NCBI GenBank assembly: GCA_023653785.1
Contig: JAMKCH010002915.1
Span: 62,001-126,000 of the forward strand
DNA length: 64,000 bases
DNA from: Ophioderma brevispina
Lineage: Eukaryota; Echinodermata; Ophiuroidea; Amphilepidida; Ophiodermatidae
Direction: 5' to 3'
This document shows positions 12,483 through 22,329 of the stretch, in pieces. The position numbers and the translations under genes were made by a program. Under the pieces are notes generated by a model. The model was not told the origin of the DNA and ran no database searches. It saw nothing but the letters and a program-made list of their open reading frames with translations. Position 1 is the stretch's first letter; the number at the start of each line of letters is the position of its first letter.

Positions 12483-12503
12483 CATGTTATTAAAAATCCA
12501 CAA

Positions 12504-12573
12504 CTATGCAAAAATAGAACTCTATAATATTTAAGTCTTTTACATGATTATGATAGAGTTCTATTTTACATAG
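12504..12573. repeat. Short inverted repeat (hairpin)
   Basis: Arms 12504-12525 and 12553-12573 are complementary over about 21 nt with one mismatch and one extra base (core AATAGAACTCTAT / ATAGAGTTCTATT), with a 27-nt loop. It sits 22 nt after the triplet microsatellite. It may be a small fold-back element. Confidence 0.8.
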
Positions 12574-13810
12574 TTTATGTATTTTTTTCTCTCTGTTTAG
12601 AAGTCAGTGTGAGTAAAAAAAACCTACATTGAGTATAAAAATAATTAAAAATAGTTAAGAATTGTTTTTACTAAAATGTTTGTATGTTATAAAGAGGTAA
12701 ACAGGCCTTTCGAAAAATCGTTATTTGGTGTCATTTGGACTTTGGAGGAAGAAGTTACGCCTATTTTGCTGGAAAACTTAAAAGTCCTTTTCGGCCGGGC
12801 GGCCGAATTTTGAACCAAACAAAGATTCATCGCTTACATAGAGTAACATGGTCTTCAGCAAGTGATTTGAGTATAAAACATTTAACAGCAATTATTGTTA
12901 AACAATAGAAGGTGGGAGAGTAATGAAGGATTATAACAATAATATCCCAGAGATTACAAAAGAAAATGCTAAGTAAAAAAATGTTCAATTTCCCAAATAA
13001 TAAATTCAAGATAGCTGGTGTAAGACCACAGTTTTACTTTGGTTCAGCAAGATTTCATGGTTTTAACCTACAACGAAACTTGGGAGCAAAAGTGAAACCA
13101 TAGAAAGTTTGAAAAAAAACAGCAGTGCGATATTGAATTTTAAGTTTTAATTCCGATTTATTTTCAGAAAACTTCAGCTTTAGTTCTTCTTGCAATTTAT
13201 GGATGCTGAGTATACTGTATTTGTGCAACATAAATACCTTAGAGATGTAAAACAAAAACTCTGAGATCATTTTCATTATGTTCATGAATTGAAACATTGA
13301 TATGGAGTGATTTTCAATAACTGACTCTTTATGATTGAACAATGGTAATTTAATTTTTGGAAGATATTTTACTTATAATTATGTCACACATAGACCATTT
13401 TATTTTAAACGGGTGAGGTTTTTGTCGAGAAGAAATCGATACCATCTGAAATTGCGTGTGTGAATTGTCTTTGCTATAATGTGTTATGGTATACGTCGGT
13501 GTCAGTCTCTCCGCATTTTATGGCTAAAATCGGCCAAACTGAATTTTTAGGTCTCTCCGCAAAATTGACATAGTTTCTGAACCCAAAGACCGAAAGACAC
13601 CAAATAAAAATCTTCTGATAGCCTGTTTATCTCTGTAAACAGCCAAAGGAAACACTGAAGCAAAAATAACGTCTAACCTTTGAAGAAAAAATATTTCCTG
13701 AATGTAGGGTTTTTATTGACTCCACACTGTAGTCGGAAGGCTATAATGTTCGCAAAACAACTGCAATGTTTTCTATTTGGATCGTAATTTGTTGATGTGC
13801 TAATGGTAGA
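12574..13810. other. No recognisable feature
   Basis: AT-rich sequence. The two minus-strand ORFs (60 and 95 codons) have no recognisable motif. Confidence 0.4.
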
Positions 13811-14068
13811 CTGTCATTCAGAATCAAGGTGTATACAAGGAAAGTTACATAGTGTACTTGTTTTGATGTAGGATTGGATGGACAATACGACTTACTCTGT
13901 TTTGTTTTTTTTTTTAATCATTTGTTCAACGAACAAACTTCTGGACTGTCATTCAGAATCAAGATGTATGCAAAGAAAGTTACATAGTGTACTTGTTTTG
14001 TTGTAGGATTGGATGGACAATACAACCTAAATATGTTATTTTAAATCATTTGTTCAACGAACAAACTT
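13811..14068. repeat. Tandem duplication of a ~125-130 bp unit
   Basis: Unit 1 (13811-13940) and unit 2 (13946-14068) begin with CTGTCATTCAGAATCAAG and end with the palindrome TTTGTTC-AAC-GAACAAA plus CTT. They are highly similar; most differences lie in the poly-T segment and a few substitutions. No coding signal. Confidence 0.9.
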
Positions 14069-14096
14069 GTTTCAAAAGGTTGATTGCCTAAACAAA

Positions 14097-14288
14097 ATGA
14101 TGATGATGATGATGATGAATACAAGCATTGAAACCAACCATATTAACTTCTAGTCATGTCTATAGACTCACTGATTGTGAGAATGGCGATGATTATGATG
14201 ATAATGATTATGATCAGGACGATGATAATGATAATTATGATGAAGATGACGACGATGATGACAATGCCGATGACGACGACGATGATGT
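14097..14288. repeat. GAT-triplet microsatellite cluster
   Basis: A pure ATG/GAT run at 14097-14118 and a second imperfect GAT/GAC/AAT field at 14185-14288. ORFs across it are Asp- or His-rich artefacts. Confidence 0.9.
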
Positions 14289-14643
14289 GTGATTGTTGGG
14301 GACTGCGTTTGTAATAAATAATCTGGGAAAGAAATCAAGCCTATTAGGAATAAAGCCTGTATAAACCCCATTTAACTCTATTCATGTCTATATAGAATTC
14401 TATTGATTATTTCGTGTTGAAATTACATGAAGGAATTTAACCTACTCTGGTCCTTGCTGACAGCATGACAGTATTTACTTAAAAAATGGATATTAATTAT
14501 AAAATTTATTAATACGTCTTCTCATTGTGTTACTGTAATTACACTTTCAGTAAAGAATAACACAACAATTTCCTCTATATCCGTTAACTATTTATGACAT
14601 CCACAGTGTGTGTAGTTTGGATGTACGAGCGAGTATGGCCAGG

Positions 14644-16143
14644 GGCTTAGTGCCGAATACTCACGGCGCGTCACGGCGCGTCAGGTAAATCATCGGGTAG
14701 AGAGAATTGTGATCAAGTGTCAGCAAGAGTGTGTATAGCAATACGTGTTCACCGGATTCCGATCGATATTCTCCGTACATTGCAATAACTCTACTTTTCC
14801 GCGCCAAAAAGCCGTGCTTGCGATATGTAGGGCGAATTAAAAGACTAATCAATCGACATTTGCTTATCAAAAGCTCGGTGCACTTCAAGGCACATCGCTG
14901 GCACACCATAGACCATTCAAAGCCGAGCTAAAATTGCAACATAATTTATTAAACGTTCATCAATTAGCAATCGGATGGTTATCATAAAATATTCCAGATC
15001 GTGTAGGAAAGGCCTGAAACAGAGAAGTGTCTTTTTAACGTGTGATTCATGGGACGATTATTTACCTAGTGTGTGCTCCCTTAAAGCAATATTAGCACAT
15101 TTTTCGAAGAGCGCCCCCAATTTTCAAATTGTATGATTTTTTGCACAGCTATGTTGGTAATTGTCCCCTAGAAACTACACCTACCTACACCTGCGAACGA
15201 GAATGCTCAAAAATGCGTATTTATATCAATCATAAAATGAGCGATTTTTGTAATTAGAATTGGGATCCCAGATTGTACTTAACGGCAGAGCTGGAAATGC
15301 TAAGTAAATGTCCGTCCACGATGAAATAGTGCCACCTCAAGAAAATGACCTCTAACTCGACTTGCCTGACCAATAAAACAACTAATAGATAAAGCGTAGA
15401 TATGTACATGGCGCTATTTCCCGGCTATTTCATATTGGAAGGCCGTTTCCAGCAGCCGTTGAATTATTATCGGGATCCCGATATTTCTAGTTACAAAATT
15501 CCTTCGTTTGCGACACATAGACATTGTAGAGCTTAACCATTCACAGGTATAGTTTACTAGCCAGTTACCAATGCAACCGTGTGAACATCTCAAATGTTTT
15601 TAAAAATTGGGGGCGCTCTTCAAAAAATGTGCTAATATTGCTTTAATACTCGATCATCAGATAATCTCCGTATAAGCCAAAGGAGAGAAAAGACATGAAC
15701 ACCTCTTCATCGACCGGAATCCCCACTTGCCTTGCTAGGTGGGCCTATGCTACCACATGCATCTATTTACAAAATATGGAACAAAATCTTACCTGCTCTT
15801 CCATTGTAATAAATAATCTGGGAATCCAGGCCTGCTCTTCTATGATGATACATACAGCTATATACGGTATCACTGGGAAACTTTGTGTTTTCATTCGCGG
15901 CACGAATCAAACTTGCAGGCCGTCTCCCAAACACCAAATCCGTCCACGATTGGTGCAATGGGCATATCAATTGCATCCCTTGCCCCGGGATCCACTGGCT
16001 TAGACATTGTCATTACTGGATCCCGTGGGCCAGGTTGCATTTGATTTGTGCATAATCCCTGGAACTCATGCTTGTGCAACACGAACTGAATTCTCCCTAC
16101 CCAATAATTTACGTGACGCGCCGTGAGTATTCGTTACAAGCCG
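14644..16143. mobile_element. 1.5 kb TIR transposon with 8-bp TSD, containing a nested MITE
   Basis: Outer ends are inverted repeats. The left end carries GAATACTCACGGCGCGTCA and the right end its complement, extending through a GTAAATYATYGGGTAG block to about 65 nt overall. The left copy has an internal GCGCGTCACG duplication. The element is bounded by identical TGGCCAGG at 14636-14643 and 16144-16151. An 8-bp duplication suits hAT or Merlin-type elements; the ends (GGCTTAG / CGGCTTG) do not start with the usual hAT CAGNG, so the superfamily is open. Without the nested MITE it would be about 938 bp. Internal ORFs (102, 69 and 63 codons near 15.7-16.1 kb) overlap on opposite strands, and I cannot call a transposase, so it looks non-autonomous. 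Confidence 0.8.
15085..15642 (+). mobile_element. TTAA-flanked MITE, copy 1 (best preserved)
   Basis: 558 bp with terminal inverted repeats of about 44 bp, differing at two positions. Each end starts AGCAATATTAGCACATTTTT and contains GAAGAGCGCCCCC. It is flanked by TTAA at 15081-15084 and 15643-15646. TTAA target sites are the hallmark of piggyBac and Kolobok elements; the ends start with AG rather than CCC, which leans toward Kolobok. It is non-coding, so non-autonomous. A perfect 14-bp palindrome ATCGGGATCCCGAT lies at 15469-15482. It is inserted inside the 14644-16143 TIR element and is therefore younger than it. Confidence 0.92.
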
Positions 16144-16151
16144 TGGCCAGG

Positions 16152-16810
16152 TGCACAGAGCTAAATCAATCAGGCATGTACTTGTATGCAAACCGTGGCT
16201 GTTCTATTGTTCCATCAATCCATGAACACAACTAATAATTGCACTTCCCTAATAAGGTGTCGTTCAGAGCTAAAAACCAGAGGTGCACCTAAAAGAAACT
16301 TAATTTTTAAATGTCTGAAAATGCACTTTTGGAGCCCCAAGATCTAACAAGAAAAATAACGCTACCCCCTCTTTCGGTCAGATTGTCCTCTTGTAAATTA
16401 GGGGCGCAGTTTGTTGATTTACCAGTGTTCTTTGATTGGAAATGTAAATCACTCTTTTAAGTTACATCAATCTAAGCTAAAATTGGGTGGGAATTCCTCG
16501 TTGTCGTCATAGCCTTCTGTTTAATAATTGCGCTTCCAACTGCTATTTGCGTCAAATGTCAACGATGCACATCTAAGTACCACTGACTATTTTTTTTCGG
16601 TTGTGATTCAAAGGGAAAATCCCTGAGATTTTTTATTTTTCTCAGGTATGTCGGAAATGGATTTCTCCTTACTGTAGATCAAAAACATTGAACGAGTGGC
16701 TAGTGGTTAGTGATTTTGAAATTGGAACATTCATTCGTAAAATTTTATTTTAAGATGTTAAGAAAAGCAACGTGACAACATGGTCATGCGATTTTAGAGG
16801 ATGAGTGGCG
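16152..16810. other. No recognisable feature
   Basis: No ORF, domain or shared repeat seen. Confidence 0.4.
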
Positions 16811-16823
16811 ATACATTGAGAAA

Positions 16824-17019
16824 AAAGTTTACACAGCTTGTGTAAAATTTTACATAATTCCTGTGTTCGCACAAAACATCATTTCTATGTAAAGATTGCA
16901 TAACACGTGTTATGTAAAATGTTATTTATTATGTAAAATATTACTAAACTAATATGTAAGAAAATTTACACAATAGTTATGTAAATATGTACCAACAATT
17001 TATATAAGAAAATGTAAAC
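16824..17019. repeat. AT-rich TTTACATA repeat, left part of a host repeat
   Basis: Contains many variants of TATGTAAAA / TTTTACATA, with counterparts at 18282-18415. The two parts look like the halves of one AT-rich element into which the 17024-18277 TIR element inserted. Confidence 0.5.
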
Positions 17020-17290
17020 ATTTCGTCGGCCGCGTCACATACTGACGTATTTGCAAAATACGCATTTCGAGAAAAACGGCTTTAAAGATTTTGCGATTTT
17101 GATTTGCACCATACTGTTAATTAAAACATATAGTTCAATAAACCTAGTGGAAAATCATCGAAATAAGTTAAATTTCAAATATATTTAACTAATCAACTTC
17201 TAATTTATTTAGATATGCCAAAAAATGATGATAAATAAAATACGTCACTATGTGAAAAGGACAAAATAGCAATTTCAACATGTAAATAGC

Positions 17291-17531
17291 AAATACGTGC
17301 CGCAAATACGTCGTTATGTGACGCGTTTGCGAAAATACTACACTATGAAAAACGACAAAATACCAACTCTAACATGAACTGAAAAATACGTCACACAAAT
17401 ACGTCACTATGTGACGCGGCGAATACTTCAAAATGCAAATACGACGCTATGGGCCTGCGCAGTATAGTTTTCGACAAATACGTCGTTATGTGATGCGGAC
17501 AATTTAACGTTTTGTAAATACGTCATAGTTA
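17291..17531 (+). repeat. 241-bp direct duplication, left copy
   Basis: Base-for-base identical to 17913-18153 on my reading. It is part of the CpG-palindrome element and sits immediately before the poly(A)-tailed insert. Confidence 0.95.
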
Positions 17532-17865
17532 TCGGTCGCGTAGCGACAGTATATTACTTTTACTCGGGCCATTTTGGGGCCGTTTTTTGTTCGCGGATGT
17601 CCGTAAATGTCGGACGATTTCGGCCGGTGAAAATGGTACGTGCAAATTACTGTCGTGCTGGTGTTTTTCCCCCTAGAAATTGTCGGTGTAATTCTTTAGC
17701 TTGAAGTTTTTTTGGGTAAAAAACGGTGTTTTTTGTAAAATGTGTTTGCTTTTATTTAAATGGAAAGTCTGGGTTTGTTTACTTGATTTTGAAGTATGTA
17801 CGAGATCAGCTATCACTGCTTTAAAGAAGTATCTGAAAATTGCGCTTTCTAGAGTGCGGATTTTG

Positions 17866-17912
<47 letters not shown>
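17532..17912 (+). mobile_element. Putative retroposed transcript with a ~47-nt poly(A) tail
   Basis: A 334-bp body (17532-17865) ends in a pure A run (17866-17915, the last 3 A shared with the flanking repeat). It lies exactly between the two 241-bp copies. The 5' 110 nt can form successive short stems: GTCGC-GTA-GCGAC; GGGCC or GGCC pairing near 17570-17582; and GTCCG...CGGAC near 17600-17614. I see no AATAAA before the A run, no Pol III boxes and no ORF beyond about 80 codons. It could be a SINE, a retrocopy of a structured RNA, or the 3' end of an unknown LINE. Family not recognised. Confidence 0.7.
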
Positions 17913-17918
<6 letters not shown>

Positions 17919-18153
17919 GTGCCGCAAATACGTCGTTATGTGACGCGTTTGCGAAAATACTACACTATGAAAAACGACAAAATACCAACTCTAACATGAA
18001 CTGAAAAATACGTCACACAAATACGTCACTATGTGACGCGGCGAATACTTCAAAATGCAAATACGACGCTATGGGCCTGCGCAGTATAGTTTTCGACAAA
18101 TACGTCGTTATGTGATGCGGACAATTTAACGTTTTGTAAATACGTCATAGTTA
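17913..18153 (+). repeat. 241-bp direct duplication, right copy
   Basis: Identical to 17291-17531. It starts within the last A residues of the insert's tail and continues into the original right part of the CpG-palindrome element. Confidence 0.95.
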
Positions 18154-18281
18154 GTTAATATTTTACTAATTAAGGCACTTTGAACTTTAACACTTGGTGA
18201 ATATGTAGAGTAGCACAAACATATTATGCCGAATTTCACCAAAATGTCGAATACGTCACTATGTGACGCGGCCGACGATTT

Positions 18282-18420
18282 ACATATCATTTTAAGTAAC
18301 TATTTTTTTTACAAATTATTTAAGTAAACGAAAAGATTTACTAAGAAATTGTAACATAATAATTGTTGTAACATAACAAATAATTTATTTTACTACTATG
18401 TAAAAGTTTACTAATTAAAA
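18282..18420. repeat. AT-rich TTTACATA repeat, right part
   Basis: Continues the AT-rich host repeat seen at 16824-17019 on the far side of the TIR element. Confidence 0.45.
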
Positions 18421-19430
18421 AATATGGGACTCCTCTGCCACTCCCTCATTGTGTAAAGCCTGGTTCACACACACAAATTACTGACATTAACCCTTATTAC
18501 TTCCGATGCGTTCAACTTATATTAGATCTACGATAAAATCTTAAAGGCGACACAACCGGCAAATTTAAAAATAGTGCGCCCTCAATATTTTTCAAAATTG
18601 ATATGTTTGCATGTTTGTGAGGCTTTTAATATACAATGAGCCCCTCACCTGAAATGATTGAGACCAAACCAACGTCCTTATGGGTAACAGAACAGTCTAT
18701 AAACATTAATTCCAGCAACTCACGGAAATGGCGTTTAACACAGAAAACGCACGCCGTATGCATATTTTCCCCTTCATGAACGCTGTTTGACCGGTCGGTT
18801 GACCTTTGTGTTTTTAAATATCCAATAGTGCGAGTCAATGATATTCATGTAATATACACCTTTGTTGATTAAAGTTATGAAAACTTAAAAGTTATCCTAC
18901 AACTTACCTGGATTCTTTAACCTCCTATTAACGTCCCTATCTGTTTTTTTTGTAGCATGTTATTTTAGGTTAAATGTATCGTATTCTTTCTTGGCCTAGA
19001 CTACATTGGAGAGCATTGACGAAATTTCATAGTTTGTGAAAGGCCAGTGCCGCTTTAGAAGAATAAAGTATTTACCACAACCAATTGTGATTAACGCACC
19101 ATATACTTCTCCAAGCCCTACCGTTGGAGAATTGCGGAGGAAACCGCTTCAGCTTCACCTGCAACGCAATCGGCCATGTTGAATGCAGAGAACGCACAGA
19201 CTTTTGCACACGAGTCGGTTTTATTTAAAATAATTAATAGGTTTAAGCGACGTGGATTACATTAAACTTTTGAGAAAATATATGGGGTAAATAATACACA
19301 ACGTTTGGTACAGGCATTTACAATAAGAAATAGATATATCTTTTTATTACAAGCTGTCTATGCCTCCATATTTTTTACATGACATTTTTATTTTTTATAC
19401 CAAATAAAATTTAACATAAGAAAAAGCCTG
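18421..19430. other. No recognisable feature
   Basis: No domain-bearing ORF or shared repeat. AT-rich. Confidence 0.4.
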
Positions 19431-19434
19431 GGAC

Positions 19435-19546
19435 GGCGAAAGGAGAATGGAGATGAAGGATGGAGGGGGATGAAGGGGGGAGGAGGAGGTGGATATATGT
19501 AGCGGGGGGGGAGGGTGGGAGTGTTGTTGGGGTGGGGGTCTTAGGT
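19435..19546 (+). repeat. Purine/G-rich tract with G-quadruplex potential
   Basis: GGA-rich on the plus strand. 19504-19519 (G8, A, GGG, T, GGG) satisfies a four-run G-quadruplex pattern. The 103-codon minus-strand ORF crossing it is Pro/Ser/Thr-rich because of this composition. Confidence 0.7.
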
Positions 19547-19769
19547 TCTTTTTCCCTTAAAGTTTTCTCTGTGTAGCTAACAATTGCTTCCTTAAACAAT
19601 CTCCCGATGGTTTGTACACTGTAACTCCTTGCCACTTTAGTTACAAGTTGAGTATGGAGGTAACAGCCTGAAAGAGGAGATGTAGAATATTCTTGATCTG
19701 CATACGGCAGCAGTACTGGCAAACAAATGCTGATGTCTGAACAGCGTCTAGTTTATTTGGGCAAATCGT

Positions 19770-19880
19770 ACCCAACAATGGGTAACATTTACTCCACTTA
19801 GTAAATGTTACCAAACAATGTGTAACATTTGCTTCACTTTGACTAAGATTGTACTCAACATATGAGGACAATTCCCTGTG
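19770..19880 (+). repeat. Repeat E, left part of an interrupted copy
   Basis: Resembles 61390-61480 (GTGTAACATTTGCT..., TTGACTAA..., CATATGA.G.CAAT). It holds a perfect 13-nt inverted pair, GGTAACATTTACT (19781-19793) and AGTAAATGTTACC (19800-19812). The rest of the copy resumes at 21688 after the retrotransposon insertion. Confidence 0.75.
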
Positions 19881-20047
19881 TTCTTAACAGGGAGCTTGTT
19901 AGAATTGCTGAGTGGATGCATGTTAACAAACTTACTATTAACGCCTCAAAACCAAGGTGATGTTGTTTGGATCTCACCCAAAAATGAGGAAAGACCACCC
20001 TGAGCCGTTTCAAAAACGAAAACTTTGAGCTTGTTTATGTTCTGTTT

Positions 20048-20095
20048 TTAACCCTCGTCTACCGAAGGGGGACCACTCCCCCTTCAGTTTTTTCC
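20048..20095 (+). repeat. Repeat C2, copy 1
   Basis: ACCCTCGTCTACC...AGGGGGACCACTCCCCCT: a CCTCGTCTAC block followed by a G-run/C-run hairpin. Shared with 27627-27700 and 39326-39392. The similarity to the 27.7 kb copy continues in a CTCTTTACATTGATA block at about 20132. Confidence 0.7.
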
Positions 20096-21193
20096 CCGGC
20101 TTGTATTTTGTATTTGGCTATGGTTCATTCCTCTTTACATTGATACAAAATGAGTCAGAATTACGTAATAAAGGTTCGCTGTTAGCACAACCGTCAATTT
20201 TCCCATAGGTTAGTAACACAGTGTGGAATAAGGAAAAAATCACTTTTTTACCAAAAAAGTAGGAACACCCGATTGTTCGCGGTTTTTGGCTCTCCTGATG
20301 GGAAATGACAAAGTTTTAATATTCAGAGCGTTTTATGCATAATAATGGCGTTTGAGTTACTAAAAATGCAACATATCAATTTTCCACATTATATCCATTT
20401 TTTCATCATATTTGTGCAAGTTATGACGTCAATTAGTGCAGTCATAATGTGGATGTTGGTACTTTATTGACGATACCAATGAAAAGACGAAACTCTAAGC
20501 TATCGTTTGGTATCAAATGTAAGGAGGGATGTTTAGTAGTTGGAAAATCACCCCCCCCCTTCGAGCGCTTTGTTAAAAAATGGGATCATAAAACGTCTCA
20601 AACAATGTACAGGCCATTGTCTTGCCTCAGTTAATTTACTGCGGTCCCGTAGGGCTAGTGCTGCAAGAAACTTTAAACAGAATTCAAATACTGCAAAACC
20701 TGCATCAGATCACTCTGGACATATAAAGTTAGGGAAAAACATGGTTGATAATTTATAGGAGCTTAAAATGAGCTGAATGTACATTGAAGTGTTAACTATT
20801 TCAATTAGTAATGTGTATAGTTTGTGTCATTAACTTGGCTCCGGGGTATCTTGTAAGTAAAATCCAACCGGAATACTGACTGCTACAATTCACGAAATAC
20901 AAAGACCTACTAGATTGACTATCCACGTATCAAACGGAATGGGGGGGTAAGCGTACATTTTTGAACTCCGGGGCCAGATTGTGGAACAACCTTCCATGCT
21001 TGTCCAGAACTTCAGTAAGCATCAAGTTTTAAGTTAAAACTTTGGATACAATATATTTTGTGTTTCAAATTTGTGGTCTGAGGCCTTTACCCATGGGGGG
21101 GCTTTGTAATTAATTTCGAGTGTTATTCAGATGGTGCTTTTTTTCATTCTGGGGTTCGTTTTTGTAATTTTAGTATAGTCAATGATTTTAACT

Positions 21194-21503
21194 ATGTTCG
21201 ATTCGCGTTGATACTTGTCCCCCTGTTTTGGACTATTCAATTAAGCGAGAGGGAAAATTAAAGATTCAAATGCACGTGCCACACTTGATTATCTTGGAGG
21301 ACACCCGGGTCATTTAACTCACTCACCTGCCAGTCTGCAACTAAATACAATTCCATTCGTGTATGGAAACGCACAATATGTAATTTCAGCCTTCACTTCC
21401 TCACAATAACAGTCTTTTAAAGCAGAAGTCCCTGCTCCTCATTGAAATTTTTACCTCCGCCATAATGGTACGGGGTCACATATTTAGATGAATCGAGTAT
21501 AGT
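21194..21503 (+). repeat. Repeat D, copy 1
   Basis: Similar, in inverted orientation, to 33235-33500 over about 260 bp with indels. Shared blocks include GAGAGGGAAAAT, GCACGTGC, TTATCTTGGAGGACA, CTCACTCACCTGCCA, GTATGGAAACGCACAATA and CGGGGTCACATAT. The two ends are loosely inverted (CTAT..TCGATTC), which suggests a small TIR element. Confidence 0.8.
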
Positions 21504-21687
21504 GTTCTGACTGTTTATTAATGTGTTTTATTATATCTATGTATCTTCTTCTATATTTAGTATGATTATTTGTATGTTTTTAATATATGATTCTGATATG
21601 TATTTTTTAAGAAAGCATGTGCTGGATCAATGATTGAGGTTACCTAACCGCTATAAGAGTTTTAATAAGTAAATAGAAATAAAAATA

Positions 21688-21960
21688 TACTTCTATTTTT
21701 AGAATGCACCCATTTTTGCTTTATACAGGATATGCACAAAATGTAAATAAATACACCAAACCTCAACCTACGTCAATATTAGTATTGTGAGTGCCACACA
21801 ATAAGTGACTATTGCTGACCGCAAGACTTGTAACGAAGCGTAACGTCAAGATATGCAATATGATCCAGAGGGTTGCTTCTGTCCTTAGGGTTTGATACAG
21901 ATTATGACGCGTGGTATTTTAATAACCTCATTTAACCTGTTATGATCTATATTTTGGATT
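21688..21960 (+). repeat. Repeat E, right part of the interrupted copy
   Basis: Matches 61492-61770 with blocks ACTTCTATTTTTAGA, TACGTCAATATTAG, AACGAAGCGTAACG, GAGGGTTG and ATGACGCGTG. Together with 19770-19880 it reconstructs one repeat E copy. Confidence 0.8.
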
Positions 21961-22329
21961 TACATTTGCTTAGTCGGCCGCCGTGCATTTGAATTGGAAT
22001 GGTTGGATAGGGGGAAAGGCTGACTACTTGATTCAAAAGACTGCAGCTCGGCCTGTACTTAACCGATTGGAATTATCTCTGCAGCAAATTTAAGATAACG
22101 AAATAAGCATTCCAATGATACCACATATTCTAGATATATATTATTTTAAAATTCAAAATAGCGGACAAATTCGGGGTCAAGTTTTTTGACTCACCCTATA
22201 CATACATACGAACATGTGCGCTCTCTCAAAATCCCCCTACTGCTTTTCAAGGCGGGGGATAAAAAGAGCTGATTTAGCATGAATTTCCAGCTTTTCTTTC
22301 CAGTCAAGATCTTCGGGGTGGAATCCTCC

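Larger units (their letters stand above)
17024..18277. mobile_element. CpG-palindrome TIR element, split by a poly(A)-tailed insert
   Basis: The ends are inverted copies of CGTCGGCCGCGTCACATA followed by a GACGTATT block, flanked by ATTT at 17020-17023 and 18278-18281 (possible 4-bp TSD). Inside are repeated ATACGTCACTATGTGACGCG-type motifs; each holds the palindrome CGTCAC-TAT-GTGACG or a variant (for example near 17308, 17400 and 17476). Removing the 622 bp accounted for by the insert plus one duplicated copy leaves a 632-bp original. No coding capacity, so it is non-autonomous. Superfamily unassigned. Confidence 0.75.
19883..21687 (+). mobile_element. 5'-truncated non-LTR retrotransposon (CR1/Jockey/L2-like RT C-terminus), degraded
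   Basis: 19883-19955 reads LNRELVRIAEWMHVNKLTIN then ASK, a typical sequence just after the RT catalytic core; a 1-nt indel is needed to continue into an MLFGSH-like motif. Near 20964-21010 a frame gives FLNSGARLWNNLPC, the conserved FxxxGxxLWNxLP box near the C-terminus of many CR1/L2/Jockey ORF2 proteins. Between them lie a repeat C2 insertion (20048 onward) and frame-broken RT C-terminal sequence (about 20.6-20.96 kb). Downstream is a 3' UTR that carries repeat D and ends AT-rich near 21687. It lies inside repeat E, which dates it as the younger insertion. Confidence 0.75.

Noticed and set aside
12291..12511. His- and Thr/Asn-rich minus-strand ORFs
   Set aside because: Products of the GTT/GGT microsatellite.
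17673..17943. Lys- or Phe-run ORFs
   Set aside because: They read through the poly(A) tail of the insert.
19411..19722. 103-codon Pro/Ser-rich ORF
   Set aside because: Antisense to a G-rich tract; composition explains it.
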